Origin: Anaerococcus lactolyticus ATCC 51172
GTDB lineage: Bacteria; Bacillota; Clostridia; Tissierellales; Peptoniphilaceae
DNA length: 64,000 nucleotides
Direction of reading: 5' to 3'
Assembly: GCF_000156575.1 (NCBI RefSeq)
Contig: NZ_GG666045.1
Span: 59,504-123,503 of the forward strand
The translations under genes were made by a program, and so were the position numbers. Under the pieces are notes generated by a model. The model saw only the letters and a list, made by a program, of their open reading frames with translations, was not told the origin of the DNA and did not search any database. Positions 17,210 through 25,704 of the stretch are shown piece after piece (the first letter of the stretch is position 1; every line of letters begins with the position of its first letter).

Positions 17210-17893
17210 ATGTTAAAAAAGAAAAATTTATTTCCTGTTGTTATGACACTTGTGTGTGTATTAATGTTTACAGCTTGTGGTAAAAAAGAAGATACAAAAG
17301 CTAATAATACAGCTAATACTTCTACTGAAGAAAAAGCACCAGCTGAAGAAAAAGCACCAGCTGAAGGAAACAAAAAAGAAGCAGGAGATGCAAAAGCTGC
17401 AGCTCCAGGAGAAGATGCAGGATTTGAAGAATTTCCAATTGGCGATGACCAAACTAAAGGACCTTTAGTAATCTCTGGTGTATATTTCCAACCAGTTGAT
17501 ATGGAACCAGCAGGAAACTCAATTCCTAAAGAAGAAGCTGATTGCCATATTGAAGCTGACATTACAGCATCACAAGAAGGTTCAACATTAGGTTATGGTG
17601 TTGGTGATTTTGTTCCATGGTTAAAAGTAAAAGCTTATTTACAAAAGAAAGGTTCAGACCATGTTCAAGAAGTAGCTTTCATGCCAATGAACGCATCTGA
17701 TGGTCCACACTATGGTGCAAATGTTAAATTTGACGAAGGTGTTGGCGTTTATGATGTAAAATTCGAAGTAGCTGCACCAGGCAATGACTACTTACTACAC
17801 GTAGATAAAGAAACTGGTGTAACAGGTAGATTCTGGACAGAACCACTTGTTGCAGAATGGACTGACTTCGAATGGAACGGACCACAATGGTAA
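17210..17893 (+). CDS. P19/Tp34-type iron-binding lipoprotein
   Basis: 227 residues. A lipoprotein signal ends at C23 (LMFTAC). A low-complexity linker (residues 24-70) contains a tandem EEKAPA repeat encoded by an 18-base duplication. The P19 (Fe2+ transport, Tp34) domain follows, with metal-site candidates in ADCHIEADI and PMNASDGPHYG and the end motif WTDFEWNGPQW. It would sit on the outer face of the membrane and hand iron to FTR1, encoded 10 bases upstream. The lipid anchor replaces the periplasmic form known in Campylobacter. AGGAGG precedes the ATG. Confidence 0.9.
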   Translation: MLKKKNLFPVVMTLVCVLMFTACGKKEDTKANNTANTSTEEKAPAEEKAPAEGNKKEAGDAKAAAPGEDAGFEEFPIGDDQTKGPLVISGVYFQPVDMEPAGNSIPKEEADCHIEADITASQEGSTLGYGVGDFVPWLKVKAYLQKKGSDHVQEVAFMPMNASDGPHYGANVKFDEGVGVYDVKFEVAAPGNDYLLHVDKETGVTGRFWTEPLVAEWTDFEWNGPQW

Positions 17894-17918
17894 AGTTTTA
17901 AAAATTTATAATATTTAT

Positions 17919-17940
17919 AAGGGGAATTTATGTTCCCCTT
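17919..17940 (+). repeat. Perfect hairpin between P19 and DUF2318 genes
   Basis: AAGGGGAA and TTCCCCTT form an 8-bp stem around TTTATG. There is no T-run. The 5' arm looks like a ribosome site and the loop holds an in-frame ATG at 17930, so it either acts as a processing or attenuation element or hides that start. Confidence 0.55.
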
Positions 17941-17965
17941 ATATACATTTATGGGGGGTGAAATT

Positions 17966-19213
17966 ATTTTAAAAATTTTTATTAAAGTTATGGAGGCGGG
18001 AATAGCCTTTTCTCTAATGATCTCTTTAATACTTGCCTATTATACAACTAAAGAAAGTAAATATAAAAAGTATGTTATTATAATTTCTTTAGTTTTAGGG
18101 GTAATTGCAGCAATTGTTTCAATAATTATAAGAAATATACCTAATTTTATTAATAGAACAGAATTGAATTTCTGGTCTATGGTACCCATAGTTATCTCAG
18201 TATTTTTAATATTAATTTTTATGATATTTGAAGATAAGATAAATGCTAAAATTTATGATAATTTCATTTCATCATCGGTTGTTGTTTATCTTGTAGGAAT
18301 TTGTTTTTATTATTTACCGTATGTATTTAACCAATCAAACAAATTTGTATATTATGGCGAAAGTGCTGTTTCAACTATTGTACTTTTTAGGATTTTAGGC
18401 TTTGTTTTTGGAATAATCATGATGATTTTATCAGGACTTGCCATATATAAGTCTTCAGTTAAACTTGAAGGTAAAAACTTAAAGATTATTGTTTTTTTGA
18501 GCTTGGTATGTTCGGGTATCAGCCAATTTAATATCATAATTCAAAGGTTTTATTCTAAAGGGATTATTCCTAGAAATGTTAACTTTTTTAGAGTTATTGC
18601 ATTTATAGCTAATCACGAAAATGTGTTTTTATTTGCAACAATGCTAATTATGATAGCTATTCCAGTAATTTTATATAAGCAAAATATTAAAGTTAATGAA
18701 GATTATAGCAATAGGGCTCAGTTAAGAAAAATAAAGTATAGAATGAAGAATAAAAAACATTGGGCGATTTTTTTCCTTGTCGTTCTATTTATTAATACTT
18801 TTTCATTAACGGTTGGAAAGGCATATTCTAATAAGGAACAGGCCCTTTCACCACCTGAAGATTATCAAACTGAAAATGGAATGATTGTTATTCCTATAAG
18901 CAGCTTAGAGGATATGCATTTGCACAGATATTTGTATAAGGCAAAGGATGGTGTACAAATGAGATTTTTCTGCATTAAAAAATCAGAAGGTTCCTATGGA
19001 GTTGTACTTGATGCCTGCGAGATATGTGGTCCATCTGGATATTTTGAAAGAGGCGATGATGTTATTTGTAAGTTGTGCGACGTTGTAATGAATAGGGGTA
19101 CAATAGGTTTTAAGGGTGGATGTAACCCGATACCTTTCCCATACATTGTCCATGATAAAAAGATAAAGATTGCGCAAAAAGATCTTGACGCATTGTCTTA
19201 TGTATTTAAGTAG
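17966..19213 (+). CDS. DUF2318 domain membrane protein of the FTR1 locus
   Basis: About 415 residues. Seven or eight membrane helices (residues 1-290) are followed by a C-terminal DUF2318 domain with paired cysteines: ACEICG, CKLC and GGCNP. These probably bind a metal or Fe-S centre. The start is uncertain. An in-frame ATG at 17930 lies in the loop of a hairpin, while the strongest ribosome site, GGGGGGTG (17953-17960), points to ATT 17966, giving the plausible N-terminus MLKIFIKVMEAG. The family co-occurs with FTR1/P19 and is thought to move electrons for iron reduction; that role is inferred. Confidence 0.8.
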   Translation: MLKIFIKVMEAGIAFSLMISLILAYYTTKESKYKKYVIIISLVLGVIAAIVSIIIRNIPNFINRTELNFWSMVPIVISVFLILIFMIFEDKINAKIYDNFISSSVVVYLVGICFYYLPYVFNQSNKFVYYGESAVSTIVLFRILGFVFGIIMMILSGLAIYKSSVKLEGKNLKIIVFLSLVCSGISQFNIIIQRFYSKGIIPRNVNFFRVIAFIANHENVFLFATMLIMIAIPVILYKQNIKVNEDYSNRAQLRKIKYRMKNKKHWAIFFLVVLFINTFSLTVGKAYSNKEQALSPPEDYQTENGMIVIPISSLEDMHLHRYLYKAKDGVQMRFFCIKKSEGSYGVVLDACEICGPSGYFERGDDVICKLCDVVMNRGTIGFKGGCNPIPFPYIVHDKKIKIAQKDLDALSYVFK

Positions 19214-19221
19214 GAGGGCTT

Positions 19222-20505
19222 ATGTTTTGGAGAATAGTTAAAGGAGCGCTTTTTAGACAAAAGGGAAAGATGGCTCTTATTGCATTTACAGTTGCCCTTG
19301 GAGCTTCTCTTGCCACTTCAATGTTAAATACCATGCTCGGTGTTGGAGATAAAGTTAATCAAGAATTAAAGACCTATGGAGCAAATATTAATGTATTGCC
19401 AAAGGAAGCTTCCCTTCTTGATGATTTGTATGGCATGCAAGAAAAAGAGGGGCAGGTTCAAAAATATTTAAAGGAATCAGAACTTCCTAACATTAAAACT
19501 ATTTTTTGGGCTTACAATATTGTAGACTATACGCCATATCTTAACACTTGGGTTTCTTGTAATAATGATTCTAAACATACTAAGATGGTAGGAACATGGT
19601 TTAATAATCATATGAATTTGCCTACTGGAGAATCAGTTGATACTGGTATGATTAGACTTAAAAACTGGTGGGAAGTTCAAGGCGAGTGGTTATCAGAAAA
19701 TGATAGCGATTCAGTTATGCTTGGAAAGATTTTTGCAGATAGAAATGGATTTAAAGTTGGTGATGAAATCCAACTAAAAAGCAATAATTTAGACAAAAAA
19801 TTAAAAGTTAAGGGTATTTTCTCATCAGGTTCTGATGAAGATGCATTTATATATTCTACTTTAAAAACAGCACAAGAATTTGCTGGAGTTACTGGAGTTG
19901 TAAATAAAGTTGAAGTATCAGCTCTTACTACACCAGACAATGACTTAGCAAGAAAGGCTGCCAGAAACCCACTATCTTTAACTATTAAGGAAAGGGAAGT
20001 ATGGTATTGTACAGCTTATGTATCTGCTATTTGTTATCAAATAACAGAAGTAATGACTGATTCTGTAGCTAAGCCAATTCGCCAAGTTGCAGAAAGTGAA
20101 GGAGATATTTTAAATAAGACTACACTTCTTATGGTTTTAATTACAGTATTAACTTTGATTGGTTCAGGCTTTGGTATTTCTAATCTTATTACAGCATCTG
20201 TAATGGAAAGATCTAATGAAATTGGACTTCAGAAAGCTATAGGGGCGTCAAATGGAAGGATAATTTGCATAATTCTTGTAGAAATAATTTTGACAGCGAT
20301 ATTTGGAACAGTTATAGGTTACGGTGTTGGTCTGCTACTTACTCAGATTATTGGTCTAACAGTTTTTGGCTCAGCAATAGCTCCAACAGCTATGGTAGTT
20401 CCTATTGTAGCAATACTTATTATTCTTGTTACAATATTGGGGTCAATACCAGCTATAAGATACCTTTTGAATTTAAATCCTACGGAGGTACTACATGGCA
20501 GATAA
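19222..20505 (+). CDS. FtsX-like ABC permease (FTR1 locus, first)
   Basis: 427 residues: an N-terminal membrane helix, a MacB-like external domain (about 40-270), then three helices of an FtsX domain with the motif ERSNEIGLQKAIGASNG near residue 335. AGGAGG precedes the ATG, and the gene ends 11 bases inside the next permease gene. The two probably form a heterodimer served by the ATPase at 21655 or 15183. Such permeases of the MacB superfamily use ATP to drive movements outside the membrane and do not carry substrate through a channel. Here the partner is likely the P19/FTR1 iron system. Confidence 0.85.
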   Translation: MFWRIVKGALFRQKGKMALIAFTVALGASLATSMLNTMLGVGDKVNQELKTYGANINVLPKEASLLDDLYGMQEKEGQVQKYLKESELPNIKTIFWAYNIVDYTPYLNTWVSCNNDSKHTKMVGTWFNNHMNLPTGESVDTGMIRLKNWWEVQGEWLSENDSDSVMLGKIFADRNGFKVGDEIQLKSNNLDKKLKVKGIFSSGSDEDAFIYSTLKTAQEFAGVTGVVNKVEVSALTTPDNDLARKAARNPLSLTIKEREVWYCTAYVSAICYQITEVMTDSVAKPIRQVAESEGDILNKTTLLMVLITVLTLIGSGFGISNLITASVMERSNEIGLQKAIGASNGRIICIILVEIILTAIFGTVIGYGVGLLLTQIIGLTVFGSAIAPTAMVVPIVAILIILVTILGSIPAIRYLLNLNPTEVLHGR

Positions 20506-21643
20506 ACAAAGTAAAAATAAATTTTACTTAAAAATGATAATGACTTCCTTGGCAAGGAGACGTGCAAGAATGTTAACAGCACTACTTGCTATAGCTATGG
20601 GAGCAACAATTATTTCAGGACTTGTTACTATTTACTATGATATTCCTAGACAAATGGGTAAGGAGTTTAGGTCTTATGGTGCAAATATGTTGGTAATTCC
20701 CACTAACCCTGATAAAAAAATCACCAATGAACAGTTAGATGAAGTTAAATCGTTAATTCCTTCGGGAAAGCTTGTAGGTCAGGCACCTTATATTTATACA
20801 AATGCAAAAATTAATGAACAACCTTATATGCTTGCAGGTACAGATTTAAAGGGAGCGAAAGAAAATTCTCCATACTGGCTTATTGACGGTTCATGGCCTG
20901 AAAAATCGAGAGAAGTTTTAATAGGTAATGAAGTTTCAAAGGCTTTGGGATTAAAAGAGGGAGATAAAATTATCATAAATACTCCCAAAGTTAATGGAGA
21001 AGGTTCTATAGATACTAATTTTGTTGTTTCAGGAGTTGTAACAACAGGTGGTAAAGAAGAAGAACTTATTTTTATGAGTATTGATGATATTTCACAGCTT
21101 GTTAAAGACAAAAATTTTGATGTCGTAGAATATTCAATAGAAGCTGAACAAAATGAACTTTCAAAAATAGTATCAAATATTTCACAAAAGGATGGATCTC
21201 TAACTCCACAAATGGTAAAAAGAGTTACCGCCTCACAAGATATAGTTTTGAATAAATTACAAGCTCTTGTCTTCATTGTAACGATAATAGTATTATTCAT
21301 AATGATGATATGTGTATCCACAACAATGATGGCAGTTGTAACTGAAAGGCGTAAAGAAATAGGTCTTAAGAAAGCTTTGGGCGCCACAAATTCGTCAGTA
21401 ATTGTTGACTTTTTAGGTGAAGGAGCATTTTTGGGGGTTTTTGGTGGTCTTTTAGGTGTTGCATTAGGATATATATTTGCCAATAGAGTAAGTATTTCGG
21501 TATTTGCTAGAAAGGTAAGTTTCTTGCCTCTTTTAGTACCTATGACAATTATTGTCTGTATAGTAATAACTATAGTTGCATCTTTAATACCAGTATCTAA
21601 AACTGTTGATATTGATCCAGCTTTAGTGCTTCGTGGAGAATAG
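20495..21643 (+). CDS. FtsX-like ABC permease (FTR1 locus, second)
   Basis: 382 residues with the same layout as its neighbour: N-terminal helix, external domain, C-terminal FtsX domain with ERRKEIGLKKALGATNSS. It overlaps the preceding gene by 11 bases, with GGAGG upstream, and is followed 11 bases later by an ATPase gene. It probably pairs with the preceding permease. The recurrent YGANxxVIP sequence near the start of the external domain is shared with the permeases at 19222 and in similar form (GADIIVVP) at 22796, showing common descent. Confidence 0.85.
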   Translation: MADKQSKNKFYLKMIMTSLARRRARMLTALLAIAMGATIISGLVTIYYDIPRQMGKEFRSYGANMLVIPTNPDKKITNEQLDEVKSLIPSGKLVGQAPYIYTNAKINEQPYMLAGTDLKGAKENSPYWLIDGSWPEKSREVLIGNEVSKALGLKEGDKIIINTPKVNGEGSIDTNFVVSGVVTTGGKEEELIFMSIDDISQLVKDKNFDVVEYSIEAEQNELSKIVSNISQKDGSLTPQMVKRVTASQDIVLNKLQALVFIVTIIVLFIMMICVSTTMMAVVTERRKEIGLKKALGATNSSVIVDFLGEGAFLGVFGGLLGVALGYIFANRVSISVFARKVSFLPLLVPMTIIVCIVITIVASLIPVSKTVDIDPALVLRGE

Positions 21644-21654
21644 AAAGGAATTTT

Positions 21655-22374
21655 ATGGACATATTAAAACTTGTAGATGTTTCAAAAATTTATGGTGAAC
21701 TTAAAGCCCTTGACAAAATCAATTTAAGTGTAGAAAAGGGCGAATGGATTTCTATAATGGGTCCATCAGGTTCTGGTAAAACAACAATGATGAATATTAT
21801 TGGTGCCATGGATAAACCTTCACTTGGTGAAGTTATTTTGGATGGTGAAGATATAGCAAAAAAATCACCTAAGGAACTAACAGCTATTAGAAGGGATAAG
21901 ATAGGACTTATTTTCCAACAATTTCATTTAGTTAATTATTTGAGTGCTTTGGAAAATGTAATGATGTCACAATATTATCATTCTATGCCAGATGCACAAG
22001 AAGCAATGGAAGCTTTGGCTGCAGTAGGTCTTGCTGATAGAGCCAAGCACTTACCCAACCAATTATCAGGTGGGGAACAACAAAGAGTATGCATCGCTAG
22101 AGCTCTTATTAATCATCCTGCAATACTTTTAGCCGATGAACCTACAGGAAATTTGGATGAAAAGAATGAATATATAGTTCTTGATATATTTAAAAAACTT
22201 CACAATGCAGGATCAACAATTATTGTTGTAACTCACGACCCTGAAGTCGGTGAAGAATCTGAAAGAATGATAACTCTTGATCATGGTAAAATTTTAAAAG
22301 AAGAAAAAATGAAAAGAAAAAGACCAGTTCTTGATTCTGTAAAAAAAGATCAAAAACTTAAGGAGTTTATATGA
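21655..22374 (+). CDS. ABC transporter ATPase, MacB/LolD type (FTR1 locus, second)
   Basis: 239 residues with Walker A GPSGSGKTT, signature [10 protein letters not shown] and Walker B ILLADEPTGNLD, all canonical. A lysine-rich tail follows the ATPase core. It starts 11 bases after the second permease stop with AAAGGAA upstream and overlaps the FMN-binding lipoprotein gene by 4 bases. It is the natural partner of the FtsX permeases on either side. The operon's other ATPase (15183) is more divergent in its signature. Confidence 0.88.
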   Translation: MDILKLVDVSKIYGELKALDKINLSVEKGEWISIMGPSGSGKTTMMNIIGAMDKPSLGEVILDGEDIAKKSPKELTAIRRDKIGLIFQQFHLVNYLSALENVMMSQYYHSMPDAQEAMEALAAVGLADRAKHLPNQLSGGEQQRVCIARALINHPAILLADEPTGNLDEKNEYIVLDIFKKLHNAGSTIIVVTHDPEVGEESERMITLDHGKILKEEKMKRKRPVLDSVKKDQKLKEFI

Positions 22375-22796
22375 GAAAAATTTTAAATGTATTAATATTT
22401 TTTTCTTTGGGGCTTGTCCTAGTTGCTTGTGGAGGAGATAAAAAAGAAGAAGCTCCAAGCGTAAGCTATAAGGACGGCACATATCATGGAGAATCTGCCA
22501 AAGATGAAAGAGGCGGACTTGTAAAGGTGGATATAACTGTTAAAGACAATAAGATTGAATCTTGCACAATGCAAAACATTGATGGAGATGGAAAAGAAAA
22601 GGATGAATCTTATGGTCAAAGCCAAAATGAAGGACTATATAAGATAGCCCAACAAGCTATAAATCTTGCAAAATCATACCCAGATAGATTAGTGGAAAAA
22701 GGAAATCCTGAAGGAGTGGACGTTATTTCGGGGGCAACAGGAACTTACAAGCAATTTATAGAAGCTTGCAATAATGCTCTTGATGGTGCAAAATAA
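22371..22796 (+). CDS. FMN-binding domain lipoprotein
   Basis: 141 residues. A lipoprotein signal ends at C20 (LVLVAC), followed by a short charged linker and a single FMN-binding domain. The motif SGATGT near residue 120 contains the Thr to which FMN is attached covalently by an ApbE-type transferase in this family; no apbE gene lies in the window. It sits outside the membrane. In an FTR1/P19 operon it is a good candidate for delivering electrons to reduce ferric iron, perhaps from the DUF2318 protein. It overlaps its neighbours on both sides, so it is firmly in the operon. Confidence 0.88.
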   Translation: MRKILNVLIFFSLGLVLVACGGDKKEEAPSVSYKDGTYHGESAKDERGGLVKVDITVKDNKIESCTMQNIDGDGKEKDESYGQSQNEGLYKIAQQAINLAKSYPDRLVEKGNPEGVDVISGATGTYKQFIEACNNALDGAK

Positions 22797-23998
22797 TGAA
22801 AGATTTATACACAATTAATTTGGCAAAAAAAAATATAGAAAATAAGAAGACAAGATCAATTACCTTGATTTTTCTTGTAGGAATTTTAACTTTTATTTTA
22901 TTCATGTCATCATTTATAATTTTTTCTCTTGAAAATGGCATGAAATCTTTATCAGATAGAATGGGAGCAGACATTATAGTAGTTCCAGAAGGTTATGATT
23001 CTAAAATTACAGGTGCAATATTAAGGGGAGAACCTAATACATTTTTTTTTGACAAGGACATATTAAGTAGAGTAAAAAAAATACCGGGCATAGAAAAAGC
23101 TTGTGGCCAAGTTTATCTAGCTACACTTTCTGCTGGGTGCTGTTCTTTTCCCATTCAAGTTATAGGAATTGATTTTTCTGATGACTTTAGCGTTAAACCT
23201 TGGCTTGAAAAACAGATTAAAACTCCAATTAAAGCTGGGCAAGTTGTTGTTGGTGCTAATATTGTGGGGGATATTAATCATAAGGTTAAATTTTTTAATC
23301 AAGAATTTGATATAAGAGGTAGGCTTGCAAAAACGGGCATGGGTTTTGATAATTCAGTTTTTATGACAATAGAAGAAACTCATAGATTAGCCAAGGAATA
23401 TGAAAAGATAATTAATCATCCGGTGGCAAAAAAAGATGATATATCTTCTATTTTAGTAAAAGTTGAAAAAAACAAAGATCCAAAAACAATTCAAAAACTT
23501 ATTAAAGAAGAATTTAAAAAAGAAAAAGTGTATCCTTTATTGCCAAGAAAAATAATGACACAAGTTTCAGATTCAGCAAAAAACATGCTTATATATGTGT
23601 ATATATTGATAGCTTTGATTTGGATACTAGCTTTCTTTATTTTAAGTCTTGTAAATACCTTATCAGTTAAGGAAAGGAAAAGAGAATTTGCAACCATAAG
23701 GATATTAGGAGCAACAAAGAAAAAACTCAGAGAAGTAGTTCTTGTTGAATCTATGCTAATTAATGGTACAGGTGCAGTCATAGGTTCTGTGCTTTCCTTT
23801 GTTTTAAGTATAACTTTCAATAATGTATTTTCATCAATTTTAAATATGCCTTTTTTAAGACCGAATATATTCCTTATGATTCTAATGTTAATAATAGTAA
23901 TAATTTTGGGAACCTTGTTAGGACCAATATCTTCAATTATTGCTATTAATAAAATAAATAAAGTAGAATTATTATTGATGCAAAGAGATAATGATTAA
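22796..23998 (+). CDS. FtsX-like ABC permease (FTR1 locus, third)
   Basis: 400 residues: an N-terminal helix, an external domain starting with GADIIVVPEG, and a C-terminal FtsX domain with ERKREFATIRILGATKKK. A CC pair lies in its external domain (SAGCCSFP). It starts on the last base of the FMN lipoprotein stop (TAATG). It is the last gene of the operon; a terminator follows 25 bases on. It may form a homodimer or pair with either preceding permease. Confidence 0.82.
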   Translation: MKDLYTINLAKKNIENKKTRSITLIFLVGILTFILFMSSFIIFSLENGMKSLSDRMGADIIVVPEGYDSKITGAILRGEPNTFFFDKDILSRVKKIPGIEKACGQVYLATLSAGCCSFPIQVIGIDFSDDFSVKPWLEKQIKTPIKAGQVVVGANIVGDINHKVKFFNQEFDIRGRLAKTGMGFDNSVFMTIEETHRLAKEYEKIINHPVAKKDDISSILVKVEKNKDPKTIQKLIKEEFKKEKVYPLLPRKIMTQVSDSAKNMLIYVYILIALIWILAFFILSLVNTLSVKERKREFATIRILGATKKKLREVVLVESMLINGTGAVIGSVLSFVLSITFNNVFSSILNMPFLRPNIFLMILMLIIVIILGTLLGPISSIIAINKINKVELLLMQRDND

Positions 23999-24023
23999 AA
24001 TAGGCTATTTGTCAAATTTTGGG

Positions 24024-24050
24024 GAGACTTGTTAACTCGAGTCTCTCTTT
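24024..24050 (+). terminator. Rho-independent terminator after the FTR1 operon
   Basis: GAGACT pairs with AGTCTC over a 10-base loop, followed by TCTTTTC. The stem is short but well placed, 25 bases after the last stop. Confidence 0.7.
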
Positions 24051-24179
24051 TCATTTAAAAATAAATACTTAAACGCTAATAGAATATCAAAACTAAAATA
24101 AGTAAAAACTATTAAAAAAAACATAGCAAACAAGACTCCTTGACCTGAACCCGTAAACACGGAATAATCTAATAATATT

Positions 24180-24740
24180 TTAAGCGGAATGTAATCTGTA
24201 CATAACAGGAGACATTCCGTTTAATTTTATCTTAATCCTATCCTCATTGTACCATTTGATATATTTTTCTATCTCACTAACTAATTCATCATAACTTTTA
24301 AATTCCACACCATAATACATTTCTTGTTTTAATATCCCAAAGAAGTTCTCCATTGGGGAATTGTCTAGACATGAGTATTTTCTTGATCTAGTTTTGAATT
24401 TAGAGCATAGCAAGGATTCTTCTCTCATTATTCTTAAGACTTTTTTATGATTAATATTAAAGCCTTTATTTTTTAATACCATAGTTACTCTTCTGTAGCC
24501 ATATCGACCTTTTGAAGCTTCTGTTATGGTTTTAATTTCATTTTTAACTTCTTTGTCTTTATCTACTGGACTTTCTAATTTTATCTTCCATTCATAGTAG
24601 GATGATTTTGGTAATTTTGCTATGCTTAACCATTCACTTATTTTACTTTGTGGATATTCTTTTATTAAGTTGAGGATTATCTTTGTCTTTTCCTTGTTTC
24701 TGCTTCCTCTTCCAGCAGCAAGGCTTGTAGCTTTTTTTCG
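24180..24740 (-). pseudogene. IS3 transposase orfB with in-frame core deletion
   Basis: Reading leftward from about 24740, in the frame shifted from orfA, the protein runs AAGRGSRNKEKTKI ... ASKGRYGYRRV ... KTRSRKYS, then jumps to CLDNSPMENFFGILKQE and ends in a typical IS3 C-terminus (KLNGMSPVMYRLHS). About 100 residues that should carry the first two Asp residues of the DDE triad are missing, though the frame is kept. The element cannot move by itself. Confidence 0.82.
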
Positions 24741-25216
24741 TAGATTATCTTCATTTTGAGAAGTCTATTTTCTTCCCTTAATCTTATTAACTCTTCTCTT
24801 TCACTTTCGTTTATTGGAGTATTAGGTTTAAACTTCTTATTTGATTTGGTCATGTCTTTTTTAGGCCTTCCTCTGTTATCCTCTAGTCCAGATAAACCAA
24901 GCTGTCTATATGCTCTCTCCCAATTACATATTATTGATCTATTGCTTATATTAAAGTGCTCTGCGGTTTGTCTGAATGAGATATTATTGATTTGCCTATA
25001 TTGTATTACAGATAGCTGAAATTCACTAGTGAATTTATCTTGATTTTGCTTTTTTGATAAGTTATCAAATCCACCTGATTGATATTTGATTATCCAGTTT
25101 TGTAATGTTCCTTCGGGTATATCGTATTTTTTAGCAATTATCGGACTGCCTCCAGATTCCCCTGATAAATATTCCATTACTAGTTTGATTTTAAATTCTT
25201 TTGTGTATTTTGGCAT
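24677..25216 (-). CDS. IS3 family transposase OrfA (helix-turn-helix protein)
   Basis: 179 residues. The N-terminal helix-turn-helix (GGSPIIAKKYDIPEGTLQNWI) and a second one (SFRQTAEHFNISNRSIICNW) are followed by a leucine-zipper-like helix (ELIRLREENRLLKMKI). This doubled HTH form is typical of IS150-type OrfA. It binds the IS ends and, by programmed frameshift near its end, normally makes the OrfAB transposase. It is intact, but its partner is deleted, so it could act only as a DNA-binding inhibitor or in trans. Confidence 0.85.
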   Translation of the reverse strand: MPKYTKEFKIKLVMEYLSGESGGSPIIAKKYDIPEGTLQNWIIKYQSGGFDNLSKKQNQDKFTSEFQLSVIQYRQINNISFRQTAEHFNISNRSIICNWERAYRQLGLSGLEDNRGRPKKDMTKSNKKFKPNTPINESEREELIRLREENRLLKMKIIYEKKLQALLLEEEAETRKRQR

Positions 25217-25261
25217 ACAAAAACCCCTCCATCCGTATTCCGGATTTTGGGGTTCAGGTCA

Positions 25262-25593
25262 TGAGGGCTGTTTTTTTCTTTCTTTGCCCCAGAATGATAT
25301 AATGTATTAGAAGATACGTATTGATTAATATATTCCCACATACGAGGCTTTTGAAAATTTTCAAAATTTATCCATACTGACCACTCAAGCCATGTGTAAG
25401 CCATAGCGTTGATACAAAAGATGTAAATTTAGAAATCCTGCATTTTGATGAGTTTATAAGCATTTTGTCTTCGATAAAGATGAAGAAGGATACGTCAAAA
25501 AGACTCAAAAAAACTACATTGACGTGAGTGTTGTTTTGCAACTGGTATGAGGAAACACAAAAAATATATTTAACTCATTTGGTACTTTCTATG
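25262..25593. other. Gene debris flanking the IS3 element
   Basis: No intact gene is seen. On the minus strand a frame of about 47 codons outside the IS (MAYTWLEWSVWINFENFQ...) continues into the IS end; on the plus strand a short frame (HFVFDKDEEGYVKKTQ...) ends near 25548. Both look like pieces of genes broken by insertion. I recognise neither. Confidence 0.3.
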
Positions 25594-25625
25594 AGAGTAG
25601 CTCAAAAGGCTGCTCTTTTTTTGCT
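25594..25625 (+). terminator. Rho-independent terminator
   Basis: AGAGTAGC pairs with GCTGCTCT (one G-T pair) around TCAAAAG, followed by a long T-run. It ends the debris region on the plus strand and faces the AraC gene. Confidence 0.75.
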
Positions 25626-25704
25626 TTTTACCCATTTTATATATACCTATACAAATATCTATAAACTCATATAAGATAAAGGTGTATAAATATAAAAAAA
25701 TAGT

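Larger units (their letters stand above)
24141..25261 (-). mobile_element. IS3 family insertion sequence, internally deleted
   Basis: Terminal inverted repeats are visible: TGACCTGAACCC at 24141 and its complement ending at 25261, extending to 22 matches of 26 (both continue to CGGAATA). Inside are orfA and a shortened orfB on the minus strand. The total of 1,121 bases is shorter than the usual 1.2-1.5 kb because of a deletion in orfB. No clear target duplication flanks the ends. Confidence 0.85.

Noticed and set aside
17277-17468. Lysine-rich and Ser/Phe-rich frames over the P19 linker
   Set aside because: They come from the 18-base repeat of the EEKAPA linker in other frames; the P19 reading has signal, lipobox and domain.
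20824-21483. 219-codon open frame on the minus strand opposite an FtsX permease
   Set aside because: Low-complexity Ser/Thr/Pro/Ile composition typical of an antisense shadow; the plus-strand permease is clearly real.
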